DNA of 64,000 nucleotides, from assembly GCA_020635395.1 (NCBI GenBank), contig JACJZV010000005.1, forward strand, positions 1 to 64,000. Reading direction: 5' to 3'. The notes beneath the pieces are model-generated. The model was not told the origin of the DNA and made no database searches. It worked only from the letters and a program-made list of their open reading frames with translations. A program made the position numbers and the translations under genes. The DNA comes from Flavobacteriales bacterium. Lineage in GTDB: Bacteria; Bacteroidota; Bacteroidia; NS11-12g; UBA9320. Numbering within the stretch: the first letter of the stretch is position 1; every line of letters begins with the position of its first letter. Below are positions 37,438-46,698 of the stretch, in pieces.

Positions 37438-38820
37438 TTATTTTACTAGACCAAGAGCATCAATCTCTGTCCAGCCTTTAATCCAAGCATCTTTTCCTGG
37501 TTCAAAAGCACCTTTATAAGTAGTTTTTGTAAAGAATGGGTCGGCAGACAAATCGCTTGCACCGCTCACATCGCCAGAAGGAACGCCAGCTGTTAAACCT
37601 GGATTAGCAATTTTGTTTCCTGAAGTGTTTGCACCACCTTCAAGGTTATCTCCTTTAGAAGAAAGGATAATTTTTGTCAAATCACTACCTTCAACCATGT
37701 GGAAGATGTTGTCAACTACTTTCAATTGACCTGCATCCAAACGTTTTTTGCTGTCTTCTCCGTCACCATCAAGGTCTTCAATGTCAATACCATGTTTCCA
37801 GTTTACGAAGATTGAATTGTGATATTCACCACCGGCATTATCTCTAAAAGTTACAGCTCGGCTGTTTCCATGACCAATGTATGTGCAGTTTGAGAAAACC
37901 GGCAAGGCATAAGGAGTTCCATCTTCAGGATCAGTTCCACCATCGTGCTCACCACCTCTATCACCCACTAGTGATGGATCTTGTTGAACAAAAATAAATT
38001 GTGCTTTGCCCCTCCAACCTTCATCGTAGTCAATGTTGTCATCACCACAGTAAGCAAGAGCCATATATTTTATATTTACTGTTCCACCAAACAATTCAAC
38101 CGCATCATCGGCATTACCAACTACTTCAATGTGGTCAACAATAGTACCGCTACCAACACCGCCCAAAGACAAACCGTTGATTTCGTTTCCTGCACCAATA
38201 TCCGTTCCACCATGTCTGATAGAAATGTATCTCAACACACCTGAGTTGTCTGCATCGTCACTACCACCATACACGCCTCTGGTTTCAGAAGTTGGGATAC
38301 CTTCGATAGAAGAATAACCTGGTGTACTATTTAACCCGGCTTTTCCAAGCACAATAAGTCCACCCCACAATCCGCGAGTTGATGGAGCCATAGAACCATC
38401 CAATTTATCTGCTTCAGAAGTAAAAATAATTGGTTCAGCGGCAGTACCTTCGGCCATAATTTTTGCACCTCTTGCCACAATAAGAGCAGAAGCATTTTCA
38501 CCTTGACCAGATTTTCCTTTAATAACAGTTCCAGGATTGATTGTCAATGTTTGGCCTTCGTTTACAAACACAAGACCATTCAAAACCCAAGTTTTATCGT
38601 TGGTCAAAGTCATTGTACCAATTCCTTTTCCGTTGTCTTTAATAGTAATAATGGTTTCTAAAACTACACCTGCATCATCTTTAATCTCTGAGGTTGTAAA
38701 TTCTGTGTCAGGCGTGAATATTGGAGTATCATCTCCTTTATCAGGACCACAAGAAGTAAACATAGAGCTACTTACAAACAATGCTACAATTGCGAATAAG
38801 CTAAATTTTAATTTAATCAT
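37438..38820 (-). CDS. Beta-helix lipoprotein, TonB-receptor partner
   Basis: A 460-residue lipoprotein (signal ending SSSMFTSC). The N-terminal part contains TWVLNGLVFVNEGQTLTINP and GTVIKGKSGQG, followed by turns of a right-handed parallel beta-helix (LWGGLIVLGKAGLNS, IEVVGNADDAVELFGGTVNI) rich in Gly, Asp and Asn. Proteins of this type, sometimes mis-annotated as multidrug transporters, are often encoded beside TonB receptors in Bacteroidota. The order lipoprotein then receptor suggests a surface binding component. The function is not known. Direct repeats upstream (38863-38880) could be a regulatory site. Confidence 0.78.
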   Translation of the reverse strand: MIKLKFSLFAIVALFVSSSMFTSCGPDKGDDTPIFTPDTEFTTSEIKDDAGVVLETIITIKDNGKGIGTMTLTNDKTWVLNGLVFVNEGQTLTINPGTVIKGKSGQGENASALIVARGAKIMAEGTAAEPIIFTSEADKLDGSMAPSTRGLWGGLIVLGKAGLNSTPGYSSIEGIPTSETRGVYGGSDDADNSGVLRYISIRHGGTDIGAGNEINGLSLGGVGSGTIVDHIEVVGNADDAVELFGGTVNIKYMALAYCGDDNIDYDEGWRGKAQFIFVQQDPSLVGDRGGEHDGGTDPEDGTPYALPVFSNCTYIGHGNSRAVTFRDNAGGEYHNSIFVNWKHGIDIEDLDGDGEDSKKRLDAGQLKVVDNIFHMVEGSDLTKIILSSKGDNLEGGANTSGNKIANPGLTAGVPSGDVSGASDLSADPFFTKTTYKGAFEPGKDAWIKGWTEIDALGLVK

Positions 38821-38862
38821 TTCTTAAATACTTTTTACGGCTGCAAAACACAGCTTAAAGTA

Positions 38863-38880
38863 TTAAGTGAATGTTAAGTA
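38863..38880 (-). promoter_or_regulatory. PHO-box-like direct repeat upstream of the beta-helix lipoprotein gene
   Basis: On the minus strand TACTTAA and CACTTAA repeat with a 4-bp spacer (11-bp period), about 43-60 bases before the ATG. A third, imperfect unit is adjacent (38881-38888). Seven-base half-sites spaced by four bases are the geometry of PhoB binding sites; the sequence itself is not the E. coli consensus. Confidence 0.4.
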
Positions 38881-38924
38881 TGATTAAACTTACTGTAAAT
38901 CGGAGAATGAGTTAACAACAGTAG

Positions 38925-40695
38925 CTGTTGCACAACTCTTGAAAAAAGAAAAAATGCTTAAAAATCAAGAAAAAAACAAAAGGAAATAGTGCCATTTAAG
39001 GCACTCTAATTTAAACGGCAGGGTTTCGTTATACAAAAAAATGAACCGCCCAAAATGCATGAAAATGCTTCTAATAACTTGATTTTAAGAAGATTTGACG
39101 TTTGCTCCATTGCTTGCACATTGCCTTGTACTTTTTTACGGCTAAAGTTGAGGTATTTTTTGAGGTTGTAGGTTAGGGCAGCCATCAGCACATGCTTGTT
39201 GGCTTGTTTCATCCCTCGGCTGTTTATTTTTTTCATGTTCAAGAAGTTGATAAGCGTGCCCAACACTGGCTCTACCGTGCTGCTGCGTATTTTGCTTATC
39301 TTCTTTGCATACTCTGGATTTTGGGCTAATTTTTGGTGCATACGGTCGTAGTAGGGTTTGTCTATGCTTTCTTCTATCTTTTTAAACTTGGTGCTTTTGC
39401 CACAACATTGTTCTCGCAAGGGGCAGTTCTTGCAACTTGATTCTGAACTGCGGTATTGCTTTTTTTGGTAGCCTTTACTGTCGGTTTTTATACCCTTAAA
39501 GGTTAGTATTGCTTGGTTTCCTCCCTGCTTTTGACACTCGTATTGATTTTGGTCTTTATTAAATTTAAAACCTTCTCTATTGGGTTTATACAACCCAAAG
39601 TTGGGTATATAAGCATCTATATTTTGTTCTTCGCAATACCGTAATGCTGTGCCGCTGCTGTAGCCCGCATCGGCCGTTAATTGATCTATGGTAAGGTCGT
39701 TTTCTTTCAGATTTTTGATGGTTTGGCTTACTATTTCGGGTAGGTTTTCGCTGTCTTTGCTGCCTGCTGTGCTGGCACATGCTCCGGTTATTACGTGGTG
39801 GGCATCATCAACTGCCAATTGGCCACTGTAATTCAATTGGCGGGCTTTGCCCGGTTTTACCGATATTTTGGCTTCGGGGTCGGTGGGACTGTAGTGTGTG
39901 TGATTGCTCAAATATTTAGGCCGAATGTCGTTGCCGTTTTCGTCTGTTTTTACAGTTTTATTGTTGCCTGGCATTCCTTTGTAGGCTTCTTTTTTCCAGT
40001 TGTGATGTCGCTCTACCAACTTTTTTCGGCTGCTCGTTACCTGATAGTCCGAGTTTTTGTTCAACTCATCTAAGTATGCTGGTGCATCTGCCACTACCTG
40101 TTTTTCTATCAAACTATCCATGCTGGCATTGGCTTTTATAAAGGCACTATCCACCGCTTGGCGTTTGCCTTTTACCATTCCTTTTTGTATGCAAAGCCTC
40201 AATACCTCTTGAAACAAACTCAAAAATACTTCTTCGCCATACAACTGTCGGGTGCGGCTTATGGTGCTGTGCCAAGGCAATGATTGGTCTATATCATACT
40301 TTAAAAACAACCGAACATCCAAACAATTTGAACAATATTCAATCAGTTTTCTGTCGGAGTTGATGTTGTTTAAATAGCCCACCAACAGTAGTTTAAAGAA
40401 CACCACGGGGTCTATCGACTCCTGACCTTCTGTGCCATAGTATCCTGCCGTGGCTTTATACAAAAAGTGAAGATTTAACGCCTCCCCAAGTTTTCGATAG
40501 AAATTATCTTTGGGAACCAAGTCTTCTAAACTTACTTGATAGAACATTTTTGGCTCTATCTCTTGTCGTCCTTGCATGGTGTAAAGATAGTCAATATTTG
40601 TTTATCTTATTGATTAACAGTGTGTTGTGAACATTTTTCCGCGATTTTGTCTATAACTATTTTTTTTACCTTTGAATGGTTTGGTTGTGCAACAG
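38925..40695 (-). mobile_element. IS1182-family insertion sequence
   Basis: The ends carry a 12-bp inverted repeat: CTGTTGCACAAC at 38925-38936 and GTTGTGCAACAG at 40684-40695. They enclose one full-length transposase gene, about 1.77 kb in all, a normal size for this family. The left end sits in a palindromic context (CAACAG-TAG-CTGTTG). I found no convincing target-site duplication immediately outside. The element lies upstream of the beta-helix lipoprotein gene without breaking any visible ORF. Confidence 0.75.
39006..40577 (-). CDS. IS1182-family transposase
   Basis: A DDE transposase of 523 residues. The N-terminal domain (FYQVSLEDLVPKDNFYRKL, DPVVFFKLLLVGYLNNI) is the family's DNA-binding part. 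Then come the acidic residues in KRQAVDSAFIKANAS, LTADAGYSSGTALRYC and RSSTVEPVLGTLINF, followed by a zinc-like cysteine cluster (SCKNCPLREQCC) inserted before the last acidic residue. The ORF is intact from ATG to stop, so the element may be active. Its reading direction is the same as the neighbouring minus-strand genes. Confidence 0.93.
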   Translation of the reverse strand: MQGRQEIEPKMFYQVSLEDLVPKDNFYRKLGEALNLHFLYKATAGYYGTEGQESIDPVVFFKLLLVGYLNNINSDRKLIEYCSNCLDVRLFLKYDIDQSLPWHSTISRTRQLYGEEVFLSLFQEVLRLCIQKGMVKGKRQAVDSAFIKANASMDSLIEKQVVADAPAYLDELNKNSDYQVTSSRKKLVERHHNWKKEAYKGMPGNNKTVKTDENGNDIRPKYLSNHTHYSPTDPEAKISVKPGKARQLNYSGQLAVDDAHHVITGACASTAGSKDSENLPEIVSQTIKNLKENDLTIDQLTADAGYSSGTALRYCEEQNIDAYIPNFGLYKPNREGFKFNKDQNQYECQKQGGNQAILTFKGIKTDSKGYQKKQYRSSESSCKNCPLREQCCGKSTKFKKIEESIDKPYYDRMHQKLAQNPEYAKKISKIRSSTVEPVLGTLINFLNMKKINSRGMKQANKHVLMAALTYNLKKYLNFSRKKVQGNVQAMEQTSNLLKIKLLEAFSCILGGSFFCITKPCRLN

Positions 40696-40720
40696 GCACA
40701 ACAGGTTAGCAACATATTTT

Positions 40721-41152
40721 TTATTGAAAATATGCACCGCCCAATAGAAGCAATAATAGAAGTAAATTTAAAATAGAATAAGCCACAATACTCTGATAAA
40801 CGGTTATCCGGTTTTTATTTAGGAACTTGAACCAGAGGTAGAAGGCAAAAATAACAGCAGTCAATATCCACCAGTTCATACTTGTTAAAAGAATACCGAC
40901 CAAAGCCCACACCACAATAATTACATATAAAGTATATCGGAGCCAAACTTTATGGTTAATTATGCTGGGGTCGAACCAAAGTGCCCATGCCAAAAAAGAA
41001 GTGACAAAAAGAAAGACCGATACCCCAATCAAAAAAAATTCTTCAGGCTGCGGAGGATTGTTTATTAAATCTATCAAAAGAGGAATAAAATAGAGACACT
41101 GCAACAGAAGCAGAATTATTGATAGAATTTTTGCAACGAGTTTCGACTTCAA
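40721..41152 (-). CDS. Small polytopic membrane protein, unknown function
   Basis: A 143-residue hydrophobic protein with four probable membrane helices (about residues 8-28, 42-60, 72-92, 95-110) and a hydrophobic C-terminus (LLLLLLLLGGAYFQ). There are no motifs that I recognise. The IS element lies 25 bp beyond the stop codon, so any downstream partner may have been displaced. It is 71 bp downstream of hmgA in the same direction, but no functional link is evident. Confidence 0.65.
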   Translation of the reverse strand: MKSKLVAKILSIILLLLQCLYFIPLLIDLINNPPQPEEFFLIGVSVFLFVTSFLAWALWFDPSIINHKVWLRYTLYVIIVVWALVGILLTSMNWWILTAVIFAFYLWFKFLNKNRITVYQSIVAYSILNLLLLLLLLGGAYFQ

Positions 41153-41223
41153 CTCTTATCTGTTTTGTTTAAGAAAAAAGCATTAAAACTAAAAAAAAAT
41201 GCCGCGAGAGTTGGTTCTAAAAC

Positions 41224-42381
41224 CTATTCCACCCAGCTTTTCCAATAGCCTTTATCCTCCATAGAAAGTGCCTCTTCTGTAATATGCAAAGGATAAAATG
41301 GGTCAATCATCACTGCCAGCTCACGGGTTTCTTTCTGTCCGATACTTTTTTCGATAGTGCCGGGATGTGGCCCGTGAGGAATGCCTTTCGGATGTAGAGT
41401 TATCATACCTCTTTCCACATGTTTTCGGCTCATAAAATCGCCATCAACATAATATAAAATTTCATCGCTGTCCACGTTGCTGTGGTGGTATGGTGCCGGA
41501 ATGGCTTCAGGATGATAATCGTATAAGCGAGGAACAAATGAACATATTACATAGTTTCTTCCTTCAAAATTTTGATGCACCGGTGGCGGCTGATGCACTC
41601 TTCCTGTAATGGGTTCAAAATCGGCAATATTAAAGGCATACGGATAAAGGCATCCATCCCACCCAATTAAATCAAACGGGTGTGTGGCCATGGTGTATGG
41701 AAACATATACCCAGATTTTTTAATCAATACCTTAAAATCTCCAAACTCATCGAATGTTTCGAGGTTTTCAGGCACTCGCAAATCTCGCTCACAAAATGGG
41801 CTATGCTCTAAAAACTGACCTTGATTATTCAAATATCTTTTTGGCGGATATACCGGCGAAAAACTTTCGGTTATAAAAAGTCGATTGTTTTCGCCATCAA
41901 AGTGCATTTGATAAATGGTGCCACGCGGTATTATTAAATAATCTCCATAACCAAATTTTATTTGACCATAGACTGTTTTTAAAATTCCGGTTCCCTCATG
42001 CACAAAAATTACTTCGTCACAATCCGAGTTTTTGAAGAAATAATCGGTCATACTTTTCCGTGGAGCAGCCGACACTACAAGCAAATCATTATTGCCCATT
42101 AATGTAACGCGGCTTTCAATAAAATCATCCACAGGTTTTGTGTTGAAGGTAAGAAAACTTCGGTGTTTCAAATTATTTTCAACCGCATATTTCGGTCTTT
42201 TGTCAATTGGTTCGCCAATGTGTTTAACCAAAGTTGGCGGATGACAATGATAGACTAATGATTGAATATTAGAGAAACCCTCCGTGCCAACAAGTTCTTC
42301 GGCATATAAATTTCCATCAGGTTTTCTAAACTGTACGTGTCGTTTTTGAGGAATGTTTCCAAGACGGTGGTAAAAAGGCAT
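41224..42381 (-). CDS. hmgA: Homogentisate 1,2-dioxygenase
   Basis: This non-haem Fe(II) enzyme opens the ring of homogentisate in tyrosine and phenylalanine breakdown. The 385-residue protein begins MPFYHRLGNIPQKRHVQF, the family start. Iron ligands can be located in YHHSNVDSDEILYY (His, Glu) and HPKGIPHGPHPG (His). THPFDLIGWDGCLYPYAFN is also diagnostic. An in-frame upstream start (42519) would add 46 residues from the divergent promoter region and is rejected. The rest of the tyrosine pathway is not adjacent. An inverted repeat (42402-42425) lies between it and the divergent TPR gene. Confidence 0.93.
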   Translation of the reverse strand: MPFYHRLGNIPQKRHVQFRKPDGNLYAEELVGTEGFSNIQSLVYHCHPPTLVKHIGEPIDKRPKYAVENNLKHRSFLTFNTKPVDDFIESRVTLMGNNDLLVVSAAPRKSMTDYFFKNSDCDEVIFVHEGTGILKTVYGQIKFGYGDYLIIPRGTIYQMHFDGENNRLFITESFSPVYPPKRYLNNQGQFLEHSPFCERDLRVPENLETFDEFGDFKVLIKKSGYMFPYTMATHPFDLIGWDGCLYPYAFNIADFEPITGRVHQPPPVHQNFEGRNYVICSFVPRLYDYHPEAIPAPYHHSNVDSDEILYYVDGDFMSRKHVERGMITLHPKGIPHGPHPGTIEKSIGQKETRELAVMIDPFYPLHITEEALSMEDKGYWKSWVE

Positions 42382-42401
42382 CGTATTTTGTATTTTTAAA
42401 T

Positions 42402-42425
42402 GGTCAAAATTATTGAAATTTGACC
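42402..42425. promoter_or_regulatory. Inverted repeat between hmgA and the TPR lipoprotein gene
   Basis: GGTCAAA (42402-42408) and TTTGACC (42419-42425) form a 24-bp dyad, extendable inward to 9 of 10 pairs. It sits in the 54-bp gap between two divergent starts, about 21 bp from hmgA, a natural operator position for either gene. Confidence 0.45.
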
Positions 42426-42435
42426 CATTAAAAAA

Positions 42436-43488
42436 ATGAGAAAAATCACAGTAAAATTTTTCATAATCAATTGGGCGATTTTTTCGCTGTATTCCTGCGG
42501 AGGTATTTTTAAAAATCACAGTGAAGATGCTTTGATTCAGGACTCTACGCTTAGCTTGGTGGTAAAAGAGTGGAGCAAGATGATAAATGAAAATCCAGAA
42601 AACGATGAATACATCTACAAAAGAGGTTTGGAACTTGCCAAAGATAATAGACCTGATTTAGCTCTATTAGATATGCAAAGGGCAATAAAATTATCTCCCA
42701 ACAATGCCAATTACCTTATTGGAGAAGCGGATGTTTATATGGCTCAAAATGAAACCAAAAAGGCTTTGGAAAGCTACAAAAAGGCCGTTGAAGTGGATGG
42801 CAAAAATGAGACAGCTTTGCTTAGCTTGGGAAGATTTTACTATTTTGTTCGTCAGTTTGACAATGCCAAAAGTGTATTAGAAAAGTTAGAAAAAGTTAAT
42901 TCGGCCAATGCAGAAGGTCTTTTTTATCAGGGAATGATTTGGAAAGAAAACAAAGACACCACCGAAGCCATCAAAAAATTTCAAAAAGTTACGCAGATAG
43001 ACCTCTATCATCATGAAGCATTAATACAATTAGGGCAGCTTTATGCCGCAAAAAATGATACCATTGGATTGGCTTATTTTCACAACGCACTATTGGCCAA
43101 CCCTGATAGCGACGAGGCCGCCTACAGCATGGGTTTTTTATATCAAAACTTAGGTTTACTGCCAAACGGAACAGTGGTAAAAAAGGCATATTTAGACAGT
43201 GCCATGGTTTATTATCAAAAAACCATCGACCTAAATGCTCAACATTATTTGGCCTACTACAACGTTGGCTATATTAATTTTTGGCTGAATAATATTGACC
43301 GAGCCAACGAACATTTTTTAATTGCAGTTAAATTTGCCCCCGAATTTACCAAAGGGCATTATATGATTGGCTTGTGTCATGAAACCAAAGGGCAAAACGA
43401 GCAAGCAAAAGCCTTGTATGAAAAATGTTTAAAAATAGAACCTGATTTTGAAAAAGCAAAATTAGGACTCAAGAGAGTAAGCAAATAA
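42436..43488 (+). CDS. TPR-repeat lipoprotein
   Basis: A 350-residue exported protein with a lipoprotein signal (SLYSC) and about eight tetratricopeptide repeats covering most of the chain, e.g. ALLDMQRAIKLSPNNANYL and ALESYKKAVEVDGKNETAL. TPR proteins are protein-interaction scaffolds; no enzymatic domain is present. It is divergent from hmgA and 24 bp upstream of thrS, but a role in translation is unlikely. It may be an envelope assembly factor; this is inferred only from location and fold. Confidence 0.82.
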   Translation: MRKITVKFFIINWAIFSLYSCGGIFKNHSEDALIQDSTLSLVVKEWSKMINENPENDEYIYKRGLELAKDNRPDLALLDMQRAIKLSPNNANYLIGEADVYMAQNETKKALESYKKAVEVDGKNETALLSLGRFYYFVRQFDNAKSVLEKLEKVNSANAEGLFYQGMIWKENKDTTEAIKKFQKVTQIDLYHHEALIQLGQLYAAKNDTIGLAYFHNALLANPDSDEAAYSMGFLYQNLGLLPNGTVVKKAYLDSAMVYYQKTIDLNAQHYLAYYNVGYINFWLNNIDRANEHFLIAVKFAPEFTKGHYMIGLCHETKGQNEQAKALYEKCLKIEPDFEKAKLGLKRVSK

Positions 43489-43512
43489 AAGAAACCGTTT
43501 CGACCCGCTTGT

Positions 43513-45471
43513 ATGGTTCGAAACATAAGTATATATAAATTGGAAAACATAAAAATTACACTTCCCGATGGCAGCATCAGAGAGTATGCAAAGGGAAGTT
43601 CATCAATGGACGTGGCCAAAAGCATTAGCGAAGGATTGGCACGAAATGTTTTGGCAGCCAAGGTAAATGGCGAGGTATGGGATGCTGACCGACAGCTTCA
43701 AACCGACTCAAGTTTGCAGCTTTTAACGTGGAATGATACCGCCGGAAAATCAACCTTTTGGCACAGTTCGGCACACTTAATGGCAGAGGCCCTCGAGGCA
43801 CTCTACCCAGGAATAAAACTTGGCATTGGCCCTCCAATAGAAACCGGGTTTTATTACGACATAGATTTTGGTGACCACCAATTTTCGGCTTCCGAATTTG
43901 AAAAAGTGGAAGCTAAAATGCTTGAATTGGCTCGCCAAGACAACAACTACATAAGAAAAGATATTTCAAAAGCTGAGGCAATTTCTTATTTCAAAGAAAA
44001 ACAAGACCCCTATAAACTTGATCTTCTCGACCGCCTCGAGGATGGAACCATTACCTTTTACGAGCAGGGAAATTTTACAGATTTATGCCGAGGCCCCCAC
44101 ATACCCAGCACCGGAAAAATAAAGGCTGTAAAACTGATGTTGGTGGCCGGAGCCTATTGGCTTGGCGATGAAAAAAGCAAACAACTTACCCGCATTTATG
44201 CCGTTTCTTTCCCAAAACAAGCGGAGCTTACAGAATATTTGCACATTTTGGAAGAAGCAAAAAAACGTGACCACAAAAAACTCGGAAAAGAACTTGAATT
44301 ATTTACCTTCTCAGAAAAAGTCGGTGCAGGTTTGCCCATTTGGTTACCAAAAGGAACCGCCATTCGCGAGCGTTTGGAGCGTTTTATGCGACAGGCACAA
44401 GTAGAGAGGGGCTATTTGCCCGTGGTCACTCCACACATCGGCAAAAAAGATTTGTATGTAACCAGTGGGCATTACGAAAAATATGGTAAAGATTCGTTTC
44501 AACCCATCAAAACACCAAACGAAGACGAAGAATTTTTGCTAAAACCTATGAACTGTCCGCATCATTGCGAGATATATAAATTTAAACCTCATTCCTACAA
44601 AGATTTGCCCATGCGTGTGGCAGAGTTTGGAACGGTATATCGCTACGAACAATCGGGCGAATTAAACGGATTGGCTCGCGTTAGAGGATTTACCCAAGAT
44701 GATGCACATATTTTCTGTACACAAGATCAGATAAAATCAGAATTTGTGGAAGTTATCGACTTGGTAATGTACGTATTTAAAAAACTTGGTTTTGAGGATT
44801 TTACCGCACAAATTTCACTGAGAGACAGAGAAGACAAATCAAAATATATTGGTAGCGATGAAAACTGGGAGAAAGCAGAAGCAGCCATTATAGAAGCAGC
44901 CGCCGAGCGTGATTTAATTACCGTTACAGAATATGGAGAGGCAGCCTTTTATGGCCCCAAACTCGACTTTATGGTAAAAGATGCCATTGGTAGAAAATGG
45001 CAATTAGGCACCATTCAGGTAGATTACAATTTGCCCGAAAGATTTGGACTTGAATATATTGGTGCCGACAATCAAAAACATCGTCCGGTAATGATTCATC
45101 GTGCTCCATTCGGCTCATTGGAGCGGTTTATAGGCATTTTGATTGAACACTGTGCGGGAGATTTTCCTTTATGGTTGAGTCCTGAACAATTTGTTATTTT
45201 ACCCATAAGTGAAAAATACAACGATTATGGCCAAAAAGTTTTAAAATATCTTCATAAATACGATATTCGCGGCTTCGTTGACGAAAGGAACGAAAAAATA
45301 GGTAAAAAAATCCGCGATTCGGAGGTTAGCAAAATTCCGATTATGCTTATTGTGGGCGAGCAAGAGTTTGAAAATGAAGCAGTTTCGGTTCGAGTTCACA
45401 AACAAGGCGACAAAGGAAGCATGGCTTTGAATGAGTTCGTGAATTTTTTTAACACAATTTTAGAAGTATAA
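43513..45471 (+). CDS. thrS: Threonyl-tRNA synthetase
   Basis: ThrS charges tRNA-Thr and edits serine. The 652-residue protein has the N-terminal TGS domain ([15 protein letters not shown]), the editing domain with [12 protein letters not shown] (HxxxH) and the class II catalytic core (motif 2 with [20 protein letters not shown]; zinc ligands in [11 protein letters not shown]). The anticodon domain follows ([15 protein letters not shown] to the end). The ATG at 43513 adds about nine residues before [11 protein letters not shown]; a TTG at 43540 gives the canonical start and is an alternative. It heads the thrS-infC-rpmI-rplT operon, with infC 6 bp downstream. Confidence 0.96.
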   Translation: MVRNISIYKLENIKITLPDGSIREYAKGSSSMDVAKSISEGLARNVLAAKVNGEVWDADRQLQTDSSLQLLTWNDTAGKSTFWHSSAHLMAEALEALYPGIKLGIGPPIETGFYYDIDFGDHQFSASEFEKVEAKMLELARQDNNYIRKDISKAEAISYFKEKQDPYKLDLLDRLEDGTITFYEQGNFTDLCRGPHIPSTGKIKAVKLMLVAGAYWLGDEKSKQLTRIYAVSFPKQAELTEYLHILEEAKKRDHKKLGKELELFTFSEKVGAGLPIWLPKGTAIRERLERFMRQAQVERGYLPVVTPHIGKKDLYVTSGHYEKYGKDSFQPIKTPNEDEEFLLKPMNCPHHCEIYKFKPHSYKDLPMRVAEFGTVYRYEQSGELNGLARVRGFTQDDAHIFCTQDQIKSEFVEVIDLVMYVFKKLGFEDFTAQISLRDREDKSKYIGSDENWEKAEAAIIEAAAERDLITVTEYGEAAFYGPKLDFMVKDAIGRKWQLGTIQVDYNLPERFGLEYIGADNQKHRPVMIHRAPFGSLERFIGILIEHCAGDFPLWLSPEQFVILPISEKYNDYGQKVLKYLHKYDIRGFVDERNEKIGKKIRDSEVSKIPIMLIVGEQEFENEAVSVRVHKQGDKGSMALNEFVNFFNTILEV

Positions 45472-45477
45472 AATTTA

Positions 45478-46017
45478 TTGAAAAAAGTTAGAGCAAAAGG
45501 TCCGATTCGGAGAAAAGAGGCCGAGCATCGAATTAATGAACACATCAAAGCCGACCCCATTCGGCTTGTAGGAGACGGGGAGCCACAAATAGTTGGCTTG
45601 GCTGCGGCTTTAAAAATGGCCGAAGAAGAAGAGCTTGATTTGGTTGAAATCTCGCCAAATGCTCAGCCTCCTGTGTGCAAAATTCTCGACTACAACAAAT
45701 TTTTATACGAACAAAAAAAGAAACAAAAAGAAATCAAATCTAAACAGGTGAAAACCGTGGTCAAAGAAATTCGTTTTGGCCCAAACACCGATGACCATGA
45801 TGTAGAATTTAAAAGAAAACATGCAGAAAAATTTCTGCAAGAAGGCAATAAGGTTAGGGCTTATGTATTTTTTAGAGGCCGAACCATTGTGCATAAAGAG
45901 CGTGGTGAGTTGTTGTTATTGCAATTTGCCGAACAACTTCAGGAAGTGGCAAAACTTGAGCAATTGCCCAAAATGGAGGGAAAGAAAATGATTATAATGT
46001 TAGCACCTAAAAAGTAA
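45478..46017 (+). CDS. infC: Translation initiation factor IF-3 (non-ATG start)
   Basis: IF-3 keeps ribosomal subunits apart and proofreads initiation codons. The 179-residue protein shows [31 protein letters not shown], the basic linker [11 protein letters not shown] and the C-domain [17 protein letters not shown]. Between the thrS stop and the conserved N-terminus only the codons AAT, TTA and TTG exist, so initiation must be at TTG (45478). IF-3 genes commonly use rare starts (AUU in E. coli) so that IF-3 represses its own translation; the same autocontrol is plausible here. rpmI and rplT follow. Confidence 0.95.
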   Translation: MKKVRAKGPIRRKEAEHRINEHIKADPIRLVGDGEPQIVGLAAALKMAEEEELDLVEISPNAQPPVCKILDYNKFLYEQKKKQKEIKSKQVKTVVKEIRFGPNTDDHDVEFKRKHAEKFLQEGNKVRAYVFFRGRTIVHKERGELLLLQFAEQLQEVAKLEQLPKMEGKKMIIMLAPKK

Positions 46018-46029
46018 TTTTAAATAGAG

Positions 46030-46230
46030 ATGCCTAAAATGAAAACAAACTCGAGTGCAAAGAAGCGTTTTTCTTTGACCGGCTCGGGCAAGATTAAGAG
46101 AAAGAGAGCTTTCAAACGTCACATTTTGACGAAAAAAAGTACTAAACAAAAGCGTAATTTAACGTATAGTGGTTTGGTGCACGAGCGAGATGAAAACAAT
46201 GTAAAATTCTTGCTAAGAATCGGTAAGTAA
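46030..46230 (+). CDS. rpmI: 50S ribosomal protein L35
   Basis: A 66-residue, very basic protein of the large subunit. [20 protein letters not shown] and [17 protein letters not shown] are the standard L35 start and core. It lies 12 bp after infC and 72 bp before rplT, the conserved infC-rpmI-rplT order. In E. coli this operon is also controlled by L20 binding its leader; I could not identify such a site here. Confidence 0.96.
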   Translation: MPKMKTNSSAKKRFSLTGSGKIKRKRAFKRHILTKKSTKQKRNLTYSGLVHERDENNVKFLLRIGK

Positions 46231-46302
46231 TTAATGTTTAACAAATTGGTCTGGCAAAAGTTTTCGTAAAAAGAAACGCCTCGGCCAACAAATTATAAGT
46301 TT

Positions 46303-46647
46303 ATGCCACGTTCAGTAAATGTTGTAGCCGCAAGACGGCGAAGAAAAAAAATGATGAAGCATGCCAAAGGATTTTTTGGCAGAAGAAAAAATGTTTGGAC
46401 AGTAGCCAAAAACACCATCGAGAAAGGGTGGGGCTACGCCTACCGCGACCGAAAAGCGAAAAAGAGAAGTTTTAGAGCCTTGTGGATTCAGCGTATCAAT
46501 GCCGGAACAAGAATTAACGGTATGAGTTATTCTCAATTTATGGGAGCGGCCAACGCCAAGGGGCTTGAACTTAATCGTAAAGTTTTGGCTGATTTAGCTA
46601 TGAATCATCCAGAAGCTTTTGCCGCTGTGGTTAAAGCTGTAAAGTAA
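46303..46647 (+). CDS. rplT: 50S ribosomal protein L20
   Basis: L20 is an early assembly protein of the large subunit. The 114-residue product begins [20 protein letters not shown] and contains [17 protein letters not shown] and [20 protein letters not shown], all typical. The end [20 protein letters not shown] is the usual C-terminus. A perfect terminator 20 bp further closes the operon. Confidence 0.97.
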   Translation: MPRSVNVVAARRRRKKMMKHAKGFFGRRKNVWTVAKNTIEKGWGYAYRDRKAKKRSFRALWIQRINAGTRINGMSYSQFMGAANAKGLELNRKVLADLAMNHPEAFAAVVKAVK

Positions 46648-46667
46648 AAATATCAACAAATTTTATC

Positions 46668-46698
46668 GCCCCAAAATCTTAGATTTTGGGGCTTTTTT
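46668..46698 (+). terminator. Terminator of the thrS-infC-rpmI-rplT operon, overlapping the convergent gene
   Basis: Arms GCCCCAAAATC and GATTTTGGGGC enclose the loop TTA and are followed by TTTTTT. The loop bases (46679-46681) are the complement of the stop codon of the convergent transporter gene, and the 3' arm encodes that protein's last residues, so terminator and coding sequence overlap. Confidence 0.9.
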
